Notes: a model not told the origin generated them from the letters alone. Counted from the first letter of the stretch, positions 1-6,720 are shown. The stretch is 6,759 bases of DNA from JALYRV01 sp036675475 (GCA_036675475.1 JAKFEY010000091.1:1-6759), one strand, 5' to 3'. A program made the numbers and translations.

Positions 1-1218
1 GCGATGGTGGGAGCGATGTGGCTGTTGCGCGCGGTGCGCGAGGTCTATCACCCCTGGTACGGCCAGATGGGCCGCGCGCTCGCGTTCATGATCAGCGCCG
101 GCGTTGCGGCCGGCTGGATGGCGAGCCGCGCCGGCATGCTGCTGCCGGGGCGCGCGCACAGCGAGCGCCATCCCGCTGCGGTGTGGGCCGGGGCGCTGCC
201 CTTCTGGATTCTGATGGCGGCGGCGATCATGTGGTTTGCGCCGGGCGCGAGCCATCTGGCCACCGTGCCGCTGCTGACCGCCGGCCTGCTGCTGCTGGCG
301 ACGCCGCTGCACAGCGGCGCCGCCGTGCGCATCGTGTCCATCATCGTGCTCGCCGTGGCCGCCAGCATCTGGGTGCGGAACGCGATCGATCTCGTCTTCT
401 ACAGCAACGCGCTGCTCGGCCGCTTTGCCATGGTGGCGCCCGTGTGGGCGTTTGCCGCAATCCTCGCGGCCGCGGGCCTCTTCGTGGCGCCGCCGCTCAT
501 CGCGGCCGTCACGGCCGGTTCGCGCGGCCTCGCGCGGCCGCAAATCCTCACGGCGATCTGCGTCGTCGCGCTTGCGGTCAGCGGGCTGGCCGCGTATTTC
601 GGCGAGGCCTATTCGGATCGTCATCCGCTGCGCCGCTTCGCGCGCTTCGTGCAGGACTCCGGCACGCAGAAGGCCATGTGGGAAATCGGCAGCAACGAGC
701 CCGGACTCGACGTCGATCTCTCATCCGGGCTCGACTGGCAGGCCGACACCGGCGTCGAGCCGCGCACCATCCCGGTGGCGCCGCTCGCGCATCCCTTCCG
801 CTTCACGGCCGTGGCGCAGCCGCGGGAAACGCCCGCCTCTGTCAGCGTGACGACCGCTCCCGTGGGCGACGCCACGGAGATGACCATCACCGTGCGGCCC
901 CGCGATCCGTCGGCGTTCGTCACGCTGATGCTGCCGCCCGGCATCGCGCCGATTCGCGCGAACCTTCCGGGCACGATCTCGCGCGCCAACAATCGCTGGC
1001 GCTCGACGTTCGTGGCGCCGCCGGCCGACGGCGTCTTCTGGCGCCTCGTGCTGCCGGTCGGCGCGGTCGAGCGCCTCGGCGAAACGGGCGTGATCGTCCA
1101 GACCGCCGGCGATCGCCCCTCGTGGCTGCCGTCGATGCGCACCGCCTGGTCGGTCCGTTCGCTCTTCGTCATTCCCATCGGCCCGCTGCTGGCCGCGCCC
1201 GTGCCTGGACTCCAATAG
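1..1218 (+). CDS. C-terminal part of an ERMP1-like M28 metallopeptidase (5' truncated by window)
   Basis: The reading frame is open from base 1, so the Met at position 4 is probably internal and the gene probably starts upstream. Counting from that Met, about six hydrophobic segments are visible, near residues 24-47, 59-80, 84-102, 106-132, 140-169 and 180-200. They are followed by a soluble domain of about 200 residues ending in PGLQ. The order of multi-span membrane region then a beta-rich exported domain starting with SDRHPLRRF...KAMWEIGSNEPGLD matches the C-terminal half of ER-metallopeptidase-1/Fxna-like M28 exopeptidases found in some bacteria. The zinc-binding catalytic domain of that family would precede base 1 and is not visible, so peptidase activity is inferred. 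The TAG stop directly touches the ATG of the transporter gene, suggesting co-expression. It could instead be a stand-alone membrane protein. Confidence 0.62.
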   Translation, partial: AMVGAMWLLRAVREVYHPWYGQMGRALAFMISAGVAAGWMASRAGMLLPGRAHSERHPAAVWAGALPFWILMAAAIMWFAPGASHLATVPLLTAGLLLLATPLHSGAAVRIVSIIVLAVAASIWVRNAIDLVFYSNALLGRFAMVAPVWAFAAILAAAGLFVAPPLIAAVTAGSRGLARPQILTAICVVALAVSGLAAYFGEAYSDRHPLRRFARFVQDSGTQKAMWEIGSNEPGLDVDLSSGLDWQADTGVEPRTIPVAPLAHPFRFTAVAQPRETPASVSVTTAPVGDATEMTITVRPRDPSAFVTLMLPPGIAPIRANLPGTISRANNRWRSTFVAPPADGVFWRLVLPVGAVERLGETGVIVQTAGDRPSWLPSMRTAWSVRSLFVIPIGPLLAAPVPGLQ

Positions 1219-2532
1219 ATGAAACGGATTGCCGCCGCGCTCGGCCTCAACCGCCCCGATCTTCGCGCGTGGGCGTTGTACGACTTCGCGAACTCGGCGT
1301 TCCAGACCACGATCGTTGCCGCGGTCTTCCCGATCTACTTTCAGCGGGTGGCTGCCTCGGGCCTCGAGCCGAACACAGCCACCAGCCGCTTCGCCTGGGC
1401 CACCACCATCGCCATCTGCATCGTCGCCATCGTCGCGCCGGTGCTCGGCGCGCTGGCGGATACCCGGCGGCTGAAGAAGCCGCTGCTCGGCATCTTTCTC
1501 GGCATCGGCGCGGGCGCCACCGCGGCGATGTACGCGATTCAGGATGGCGACTGGTTTTTTGCGCTCGTGCTCTTCGTGATTGGCAACGTGGGCGTTGCGG
1601 GCAGCATCGTGTTTTACGAGTCGCTGCTGCCGCACATCGCGCACGGCGAAGAGCTCGATCGCGTCTCGACGGCTGGATACGCGATCGGTTATCTCGGCGG
1701 CGGACTGCTGCTGGCGGTGAATCTCGCCATGATTCAGCAGCCGCAGTGGTTCGGCATTCCCGATGCCGGCGTCGCGACGCGGCTTGCGTTCGTGAGCGTG
1801 GCCGTCTGGTGGGTGCTCTTTGCGTGGCCGCTGTTCAAGCGCGTGCCCGAGCCGTTCGTGCCGCCAAAGGCCGCAACCGGCGCGGTCAAGGCGCTGACCG
1901 ACAGTGTGCGCCAGCTGCAGACGACCTTTCGCGAGCTGCGCATGTACAAGCAGGCCACGCTGCTGCTGCTCGCGTTCTTTCTCTATAACGACGGCATTCA
2001 AACCATCATCCGCATGGCCGCGATTTACGGCGCCGAGGTCGGCATCGATCAGAGCGCGCTGATCGGGGCGCTGCTGCTCGTGCAGTTCGTGGGCGTGCCG
2101 TTCTCGTTTGCCTTCGGCGCGCTTGCCGGCCGCATCGGACCGAAGACGGCGGTGATGCTGGGCCTGGCGGCCTACATGGGCATCCTCGCCCTCACCTACA
2201 CAATGACGACCGCTCGCGAGTTCTACATGCTGGCCGGCGCGGTCGGCATGATTCAGGGCGGCACGCAGGCGCTCAGCCGGTCGCTCTTCGCCAGCATGAT
2301 TCCGCGCCAGCGCTCGTCCGAATTCTTCGCGTTCTTCGGCGTGTTCGAGCGCTACGCCGGCGTGCTTGGTCCGGCCATCTTCGCGGTCATGGCGAGTTAC
2401 GGCACGTCGAAGACCGCCATCCTCACACTCATCCCCTTCTTTGTCGTCGGCATGATCCTGCTCGCGCGCGTCAATGTCGCCGAGGGCCGTCGCGAAGCGG
2501 CCGCCGGTGAAGCGGCGCTCGTCAGCGGCTGA
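1219..2532 (+). CDS. MFS transporter, UMF1 family (Atg22-like permease)
   Basis: A 437-residue polytopic inner-membrane protein, usual length for the family, with about 12 hydrophobic segments. The UMF1 signature RAWALYDFANSAFQTTI lies near residues 16-32. It is followed by GALADTRRLKKP (loop 2-3 of the MFS fold), FYESLLPHIA, GYAIGYLGGGLLLAVNLAM, LYNDGIQTI in the second half, LLLVQFVGVPFSF, and the diagnostic QGGTQALSRSLFASMIP. The yeast relative Atg22 exports amino acids from the vacuole; substrates of bacterial UMF1 members are mostly unknown, so none is assigned. The ATG begins immediately after the upstream TAG with no purine-rich Shine-Dalgarno, so translation is probably coupled to the peptidase-like gene. 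If that protein releases amino acids or peptides, this permease could move them, but that is only context-based inference. Confidence 0.93.
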   Translation: MKRIAAALGLNRPDLRAWALYDFANSAFQTTIVAAVFPIYFQRVAASGLEPNTATSRFAWATTIAICIVAIVAPVLGALADTRRLKKPLLGIFLGIGAGATAAMYAIQDGDWFFALVLFVIGNVGVAGSIVFYESLLPHIAHGEELDRVSTAGYAIGYLGGGLLLAVNLAMIQQPQWFGIPDAGVATRLAFVSVAVWWVLFAWPLFKRVPEPFVPPKAATGAVKALTDSVRQLQTTFRELRMYKQATLLLLAFFLYNDGIQTIIRMAAIYGAEVGIDQSALIGALLLVQFVGVPFSFAFGALAGRIGPKTAVMLGLAAYMGILALTYTMTTAREFYMLAGAVGMIQGGTQALSRSLFASMIPRQRSSEFFAFFGVFERYAGVLGPAIFAVMASYGTSKTAILTLIPFFVVGMILLARVNVAEGRREAAAGEAALVSG

Positions 2533-2543
2533 GCTTTAGCCGC
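2525..2543 (+). other. GC-rich hairpin spanning the transporter stop codon
   Basis: A perfect 6-bp inverted repeat, GCGGCT at 2525-2530 and AGCCGC at 2538-2543, encloses a 7-base loop that starts within the TGA stop (2530-2532). No T-run follows, so it does not look like a complete intrinsic terminator. It may attenuate or stabilise the 3' end of the transporter message ahead of the dehydrogenase gene, or it may be chance in GC-rich DNA. Confidence 0.3.
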
Positions 2544-2568
2544 ACCGCTCGGGCATAAGATCGGCTGC

Positions 2569-2574
2569 GGAGGG
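2569..2574 (+). promoter_or_regulatory. Shine-Dalgarno GGAGGG deciding the GTG start at 2579
   Basis: GGAGGG lies four bases upstream of the GTG at 2579 (five if only GGAGG pairs). It is the only strong ribosome binding site among the plus-strand genes and supports GTG as the start. It gives an N-terminus that begins with a secretion signal. The dehydrogenase can thus be translated independently of the upstream transporter. Confidence 0.7.
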
Positions 2575-2578
2575 TTCG

Positions 2579-3754
2579 GTGCTTCCTCACCGGCAGTTGC
2601 TGTTCGTGTCGTCGTTCCTCATCGCGCACGCGCTTGCCCCGCAACAGGCATGCGATCGGTCGCGCACACCTGCGCCGTCTCCGGGCGCTGACCCGTGGGC
2701 GAACGTCGCCATCTCGGAAACCATGACAACGTCGGACGGCGTCCGCATCGGCGTCCAGGTGCTGCTGACGAATCTCGAAGTGCCGTGGAGTCTTGCGTTC
2801 GCGCCTGACGGCCGCCTGTTCTTCACCGAACGCGTGGGCCGCGTGCGCGTCGTCCAGAACGGCCAGCTGCTGCCGCAGCCGGCGTTTGTCTTTGGCGACG
2901 TCCGCGCCATCGGCGAGGGCGGCGTGCTCGGCATCGCGCTGCATCCCAACTTCACCGCCAATCATTTCGTGTACGTGTCGTACACGGCCGTGCGCTCCGA
3001 CGGGGCCGCGGTCAATCGCGTGGTGCGCTTTCGCGAAAGCAACAATACGCTTGGCGACGCAGCGGTGCTCGTCGACAACATCCCCGCCGCGAACAATCAC
3101 GACGGCTCGCGGCTGCGGTTCGGGCCCGACGGCAAGCTGTATGTGACCACCGGCGACGCCGGCGATCCGAATCTGTCGCAGACCTTGTCGTCGCTCGCCG
3201 GTAAGATTCTGCGTATAAACGATGATGGGACGACGCCGGCGGACAATCCGTACGGCTCACCTGTCTGGACGTGGGGTCATCGGCATCCGCAGGGCATCGA
3301 CTGGCATCCCGGCACGGGCCACATGTGGGCCACCGAACACGGCGGCTCGCACCGCGACGAGCTCAATCGCATCGTGAAGGGCGAGAACTACGGCTGGCCG
3401 ATCATCCAGGGCGACGAAACGCGCCCCGACATGATCACGCCGGTGCTCTTCTACATTCCGGCGATTGCGCCGTCGGGGCTGTCGTTCTACACGGCGTCGC
3501 GCATCCCGCAATTCCGCGCGGACATTTTCTTCACGGCGCTTGCCGGCATGCACATTCATCGCGTGCGGCTCGAGCCATCCGACGCCACGCGGGTCGCGTC
3601 GGCCGAGCGGCTGTTCGAAGGCACATTCGGACGCATCCGCGATGTCGTCACCGGACCGGACGGCGCGCTGTACTTCTGCACCAGCAATCGCGACGGCCGC
3701 ACGACGCCCGTGGCTGCCGACGATCGGATCGCGCGGATCGTGCCGGTGCAATGA
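2579..3754 (+). CDS. PQQ-dependent aldose sugar dehydrogenase (glucose/sorbosone dehydrogenase, YliI/Asd-like), exported
   Basis: A 391-residue protein, close to the family length. In this family, soluble beta-propeller enzymes in the periplasm oxidise aldose sugars to lactones using PQQ and Ca2+. Visible motifs in order: VPWSLAFAPDGRLFFTERVGRVRV (blade 1), GEGGVLGIALHPNF, NNHDGSRLRFGPDGKLY with H174 as the expected catalytic base, GDAGDPNLSQ then SLAGKILRINDDG, GHRHPQGI (residues 233-240, R235 the expected PQQ-contacting Arg), EHGG (253-256), GENYGWP (268-274), APSGLSFY, and the closing blade GRIRDVVTGPDGALYFCTSN. The N-terminus is hydrophobic (residues 7-20). Cys25 follows QQA, which is not a good lipobox, so both a cleaved signal peptide and an atypical lipoprotein are possible. 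The Ser/Pro-rich stretch after it looks like a linker. The TGA overlaps the next ATG. The exact sugar cannot be read from sequence. Confidence 0.92.
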   Translation: MLPHRQLLFVSSFLIAHALAPQQACDRSRTPAPSPGADPWANVAISETMTTSDGVRIGVQVLLTNLEVPWSLAFAPDGRLFFTERVGRVRVVQNGQLLPQPAFVFGDVRAIGEGGVLGIALHPNFTANHFVYVSYTAVRSDGAAVNRVVRFRESNNTLGDAAVLVDNIPAANNHDGSRLRFGPDGKLYVTTGDAGDPNLSQTLSSLAGKILRINDDGTTPADNPYGSPVWTWGHRHPQGIDWHPGTGHMWATEHGGSHRDELNRIVKGENYGWPIIQGDETRPDMITPVLFYIPAIAPSGLSFYTASRIPQFRADIFFTALAGMHIHRVRLEPSDATRVASAERLFEGTFGRIRDVVTGPDGALYFCTSNRDGRTTPVAADDRIARIVPVQ

Positions 3755-5259
3755 GCACGTCCCTGGCGGCGATTGCCGCATCCTTCGAGATCCGCGGCGA
3801 CGGCGGCATCGTCATTGACGATGTGACCGAAGACAGCCGCGACGTACGGCCGGGCTCGCTGTTCGTCGCGGTGGCGGGCACGTCGCAGGACGGCCATCGC
3901 TATGTCGCAGACGCCGTGGCGCGCGGCGCGTCGGCCGTCGCGGTGGAACGCGCAGACGGCGTACCGCCGGGTGTTGCGACGGTTGTCGTGCCCTCCTCGC
4001 GAAAGGCGCTCGCGATCTTCGCTGAGCGCTTTTACGAACGACCGGCCGAAGCGCTCGAACTGGTCGGATTCACCGGCACGTTTGGCAAGACGACAACCAG
4101 CTACGTGCTGCAGCACCTGCTGAACGCCGCGGGGCGGCGCACCGCGGTGATCGGATCGCTCGGCGCGCGCTTCGATGGCGTCGCCTACGAGCTGCGCGGC
4201 ATGACGACGCCGTCGCCGGTGATGCTGCAGCGCGCCCTGCGGCGCGTGAAGGACGCCGGCGCTTCAACCGTGGTGATGGAAGTGACCAGCCACGCGCTCG
4301 CGCAGGACCGCGTGCACGGCCTGACGTTTCACGGCGGGCTGATCGCGGCGATCCGGCCCGGCGAGCACGTCGACTTCCACCGCAACTACGAAGACTACGT
4401 GGCGGCGAAGCGGTTGTTTCTCGGCTACATCGAACCGGGCGCGATTCTCGCCTACGACGCGGACAACCGGGCGGCCGCGATGCTCGCTCAGGAGCGACCC
4501 GACGTGCGCGACGTCGGCTTCTCGCTGCGCCGCACGCCGATCGGCCATGGCGACACGCCTGTCGATCGTGCGCTGCCCGAAGGCGAACGCCGCCACGGCA
4601 ACATCCGCGACCGGCGGATCCTGTCGCTCGCCGATGCGATGCTCGACGATCGCGGCGCGCTGCTGACGGTCGACGGCGTGCAACTTCGAAGCGCGCTGCT
4701 CGGGCGCGCCAACCTTCGCAACGTCGCGCTCGCCCTCACGTTTGCGCGCGCGTTCGGCCTGCGCGTCGCGGCTGCGCGCGAGGCGCTCGCCGCGCTCACG
4801 CCGATGCGCCGCCGGATGGAGCGCTACACGATCGCCGGCCGCACCGTGCTCGACGACACGGCCGGCCACCCCGAAAGCTTCGACGCCACGTTCGAGGTCG
4901 CCGACCTTCTTCCCGCCACCCGCATCGTCGTGGCCTACGCGCTGCGGGGTTCGCGCGGCGCCGACATCAACAGGCGCAACGCGTTGTCGCTGGCCGAGCA
5001 CGTGCTGACGCTCGGCGCGCACCGCGTCATCGTGACCGAAGCGGCCGACACTGCCGGTGCGCTCGATCGCGTACAGGACGATGAGCGCGAGGCCGCGCGG
5101 CAGGCCTTCCGCGAGCGCGGCGTGCAGCCGGCATGGCATGAGACGATGGCGGCGGCGATGAAGGATGCGGCGGACCACACGGCGGAAGGAGATCTGATCG
5201 TGCTGGTGGGCGCGCAGGGCATGAACGCGGGACGCGACGAGCTGCAGAAGGCGCTGTGA
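3751..5259 (+). CDS. MurE-like Mur ligase with altered substrate motifs (probable paralogue, substrate unknown)
   Basis: A 502-residue cytoplasmic ATP-dependent amide ligase of the Mur fold. The start is the ATG in the ATGA overlap with the dehydrogenase stop; the open frame upstream is that gene's shadow. Domain 1 is clearly MurE-type: TEDSRDVRPGSLFVAVAG...DGHRYVADAVARGA (residues 26-60). The P-loop reads TGTFGKTTT (108-116), with F111 where Mur ligases have Asn. MTTPSP (151-156), the Mg2+-binding Glu in MEVTSHAL (E177) and the carbamyl-Lys equivalent in EDYVAAKRLF (K220) are kept. The usual FTNL-RDHLD segment reads LIAAIRPGEHVDFH (197-210). In domain 3 the expected GRME, DYAHTPD, GCGGDRD, DNPR and GKGHE become RRME (354-357), DDTAGHPES (368-376), RGSRGADINRRNA (399-411), TEAADT (429-434) and GAQGMN (487-492). 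DNPR binds the diamino acid in MurE, so meso-DAP or lysine addition to UDP-MurNAc dipeptide is unlikely. No murF, mraY or ftsI neighbour is present. Confidence 0.88.
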   Translation: MSTSLAAIAASFEIRGDGGIVIDDVTEDSRDVRPGSLFVAVAGTSQDGHRYVADAVARGASAVAVERADGVPPGVATVVVPSSRKALAIFAERFYERPAEALELVGFTGTFGKTTTSYVLQHLLNAAGRRTAVIGSLGARFDGVAYELRGMTTPSPVMLQRALRRVKDAGASTVVMEVTSHALAQDRVHGLTFHGGLIAAIRPGEHVDFHRNYEDYVAAKRLFLGYIEPGAILAYDADNRAAAMLAQERPDVRDVGFSLRRTPIGHGDTPVDRALPEGERRHGNIRDRRILSLADAMLDDRGALLTVDGVQLRSALLGRANLRNVALALTFARAFGLRVAAAREALAALTPMRRRMERYTIAGRTVLDDTAGHPESFDATFEVADLLPATRIVVAYALRGSRGADINRRNALSLAEHVLTLGAHRVIVTEAADTAGALDRVQDDEREAARQAFRERGVQPAWHETMAAAMKDAADHTAEGDLIVLVGAQGMNAGRDELQKAL

Positions 5260-6107
5260 AGATTGCCATCACCGGCGCCGGCGGCTTTCTGGGGACGGCG
5301 CTGACCGACGCGCTCCGCGCGCGCGGCGATCAGGTGGTGCCGTTGTCGCGGCAGGCGATCGAAGCCTGGCCGCGTGAGATCGACGGCGCCGACGGCGTGA
5401 TCAACCTCGCGGGCGAGCCGATGGCCGGACGGCGATGGACGGACGCGCAGAAGCAGCGCATCTGGGACAGCCGCGTCCGCACGACCGCGCGCGTGGCCGC
5501 GGCCATTCGTGAGGCTTCGCGGCCGCCGCGCGTCCTGCTCAGCGCGTCGGGGATTGGCTTCTATCCGGATTCCGGCATCGTTGTCGACGAGTCGTCGCCC
5601 GCCGGCGACGGCTTTCTCTCACGCGTATGCGTGGCGTGGGAGGCGGAGGCGCGCAAGGCCGAATCGGCGGCGACGCGCGTCGTGTTGCTCCGAAGCGGCG
5701 TGGTGTTTCATCGCGGTGGAGGCGCGCTCGCGCAGCTGCGGCTGCCGTTCTCGCTGGGCCTTGGCGGCCCGATCGGATCGGGACGCCAGTGGTGGGCGTG
5801 GATTCATCGCGACGACTGGGTGCGGATGGTGCTGTGGGCGCTCGATACCGAAGCCGTGCGCGGCCCCGTGAACGTCTGCGCACCGGAGCCGTCGCAGGTG
5901 CGCGACATCACGCGCGCGCTCGGGCGCGCGCTGCACCGGCCCGCGGTGCTGCCGGCGCCGGCCTTTGCGTTGCGGCTCGCGCTCGGTCAGATGGCGGACG
6001 ACATGCTGCTGGCAAGCCAGCGCGCGGTGCCGCGCGTGGCGCGCGACCTGGGCTTCGTGTGGACGTTCCCCGATCTCCAGGCCGCGCTTGACGATGCTGT
6101 TTACTGA
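5256..6107 (+). CDS. TIGR01777/YfcH-type SDR family protein (SDR39U1-like, DUF1731 C-terminus)
   Basis: A 283-residue extended short-chain dehydrogenase/reductase-like protein, slightly shorter than E. coli YfcH. The GTG start overlaps the ligase stop (GTGA) and is right because the Rossmann strand and nucleotide loop MKIAITGAGGFLG (G7, G10, G13) follow at once; a purine stretch AGAAGG lies at 5246-5251. Family marks: VINLAGEPMAGRRWTDAQK (from about 48), IWDSRV, LLSASGIGFYPDSG (94-107), AWEAEA (127-132), LRSGVVFHRGGGAL, GSGRQWWAWIHRDDWVRM, GPVNVCAPEP, and the C-terminal DUF1731 stretch from about 228 (PAFALRLALGQMADDMLLASQRAVPR...LGFVWTFPDLQAALDD). The classical YxxxK catalytic pair is not evident, as is usual in this family. 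Biochemical roles of the family are poorly defined; NAD(P) binding is likely. Coupling to the Mur-like ligase is the best functional hint. Confidence 0.92.
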   Translation: MKIAITGAGGFLGTALTDALRARGDQVVPLSRQAIEAWPREIDGADGVINLAGEPMAGRRWTDAQKQRIWDSRVRTTARVAAAIREASRPPRVLLSASGIGFYPDSGIVVDESSPAGDGFLSRVCVAWEAEARKAESAATRVVLLRSGVVFHRGGGALAQLRLPFSLGLGGPIGSGRQWWAWIHRDDWVRMVLWALDTEAVRGPVNVCAPEPSQVRDITRALGRALHRPAVLPAPAFALRLALGQMADDMLLASQRAVPRVARDLGFVWTFPDLQAALDDAVY

Positions 6108-6715
6108 AGCGTGAACGTCACCGTCATCGTCATGATCACCGGCACGGGCTGGCCGTTGAGCAGCGTCGGCGTGTATTGCCACTGCCTCACCGCTTCGAGC
6201 GCTGCGTCGTTGAGCATCGGCTGGCCGCGCAGGATGCGCACGTCCGACACGCTGCCGTCACAGCCGACGATTGCCTCGACGATGACGATGCCCTGCACAC
6301 GAGCCGCCTGGGCCTCTGGCGGATAGACCGGCTTCTGGTCCCTCACCTTCATCGGCTGCTTGATGTTGCCGCCCACGCGTATCGACGGTGCGGAACCGCA
6401 CCCGGCGGTGCTGCGGGCGACAGTGACCGGCGCGATCACGCCGCGCAGGGTGTTGATCTCGCTGCGAAGCGCGCTCAACTGCTGTTCGAGCGCCTGCAAC
6501 TTGAGCTGCAGCACGGCGGCGAGCTCGGTCTTCAGCGCCGCGTCGTTTGGCCTCGAGGCCAGGCCGGCGCGCAGCATCTGAATGGCTGTGTCGTGGTTGC
6601 CCTGCTGCGAAAACTGGCGCGACGACACGATGAGGGGATCCTGCGACTGAGCGAACGCCGGCGCGGCCGAGACGGCCAGCACGAGCGCGAAAACGGCAAG
6701 TGACATCCGGCGCAT
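6101..6715 (-). CDS. Periplasmic TPR/coiled-coil protein with C-terminal TonB domain
   Basis: Reads leftward from an ATG at 6715-6713, chosen over the TTG at 6718 because the GGAGG at 6727-6723 is 7 bases from the ATG but only 4 from the TTG. Product 204 residues. Residues 1-22 form a signal peptide (RR, hydrophobic core, AFA/QS cleavage). Residues about 30-68 resemble one TPR (QQGNHDTAIQMLRAGL-SRPND), running into a leucine-rich coiled coil (about 61-92, LQLKLQALEQQLSALRSEI). From about 120 a TonB C-terminal domain follows: KPVYPPEAQAARVQGIVIVEAIV, GSVSDVRILRG, LNDAALEAVRQWQYTPTLLNG, ending VTFTLQ. TonB-C domains normally contact outer-membrane TonB-dependent receptors, but this protein has no proline-rich spacer and no evident uncleaved membrane anchor, so energy transduction is doubtful. 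C106 and C152 could form a disulfide. Such proteins are abundant in Acidobacteriota. It converges on the SDR gene with a 7-base overlap. Confidence 0.88.
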   Translation of the reverse strand: MRRMSLAVFALVLAVSAAPAFAQSQDPLIVSSRQFSQQGNHDTAIQMLRAGLASRPNDAALKTELAAVLQLKLQALEQQLSALRSEINTLRGVIAPVTVARSTAGCGSAPSIRVGGNIKQPMKVRDQKPVYPPEAQAARVQGIVIVEAIVGCDGSVSDVRILRGQPMLNDAALEAVRQWQYTPTLLNGQPVPVIMTMTVTFTLQ

Positions 6716-6720
6716 CAAAA

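Noticed and set aside
18..1988. A 656-codon open frame on the plus strand across the first two genes
   Set aside because: Its translation is Arg/Ala-rich low-complexity with no domain, and it overlaps two well-supported genes. Long open alternative frames are expected with strong G/C third-position bias.
721..2001. A 426-codon open frame antisense to the first two genes
   Set aside because: Composition (Arg, His, Glu, Gly-rich) and lack of motifs mark it as an antisense shadow of the transporter frame.
2535..2559. Possible promoter (TTTAGC and CATAAG) before the dehydrogenase gene
   Set aside because: The spacing is only 13 bases and both hexamers are weak matches, so I do not call a promoter.
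3271..3750. Upstream extension of the Mur-like ligase frame by 160 codons
   Set aside because: That stretch is the shadow of the dehydrogenase gene, is Arg/His-rich, and the MurE-like domain starts just after the ATG at 3751.
4264..5178. A 304-codon minus-strand open frame inside the ligase gene
   Set aside because: No recognisable domain and Arg/Val/His-biased composition; it mirrors the codon bias of the real gene.
3751..5259. Canonical MurE adding meso-DAP or lysine
   Set aside because: The DNPR, DYAHTPD, GKGHE and GTNGKT motifs are all altered and there are no cell-wall cluster neighbours; kept only as the fallback if no other murE exists.
6176..6703. A 175-codon plus-strand open frame opposite the TonB-C gene
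   Set aside because: The minus-strand frame has a signal peptide, a Shine-Dalgarno and a clear TonB domain; the plus-strand one has none of these.
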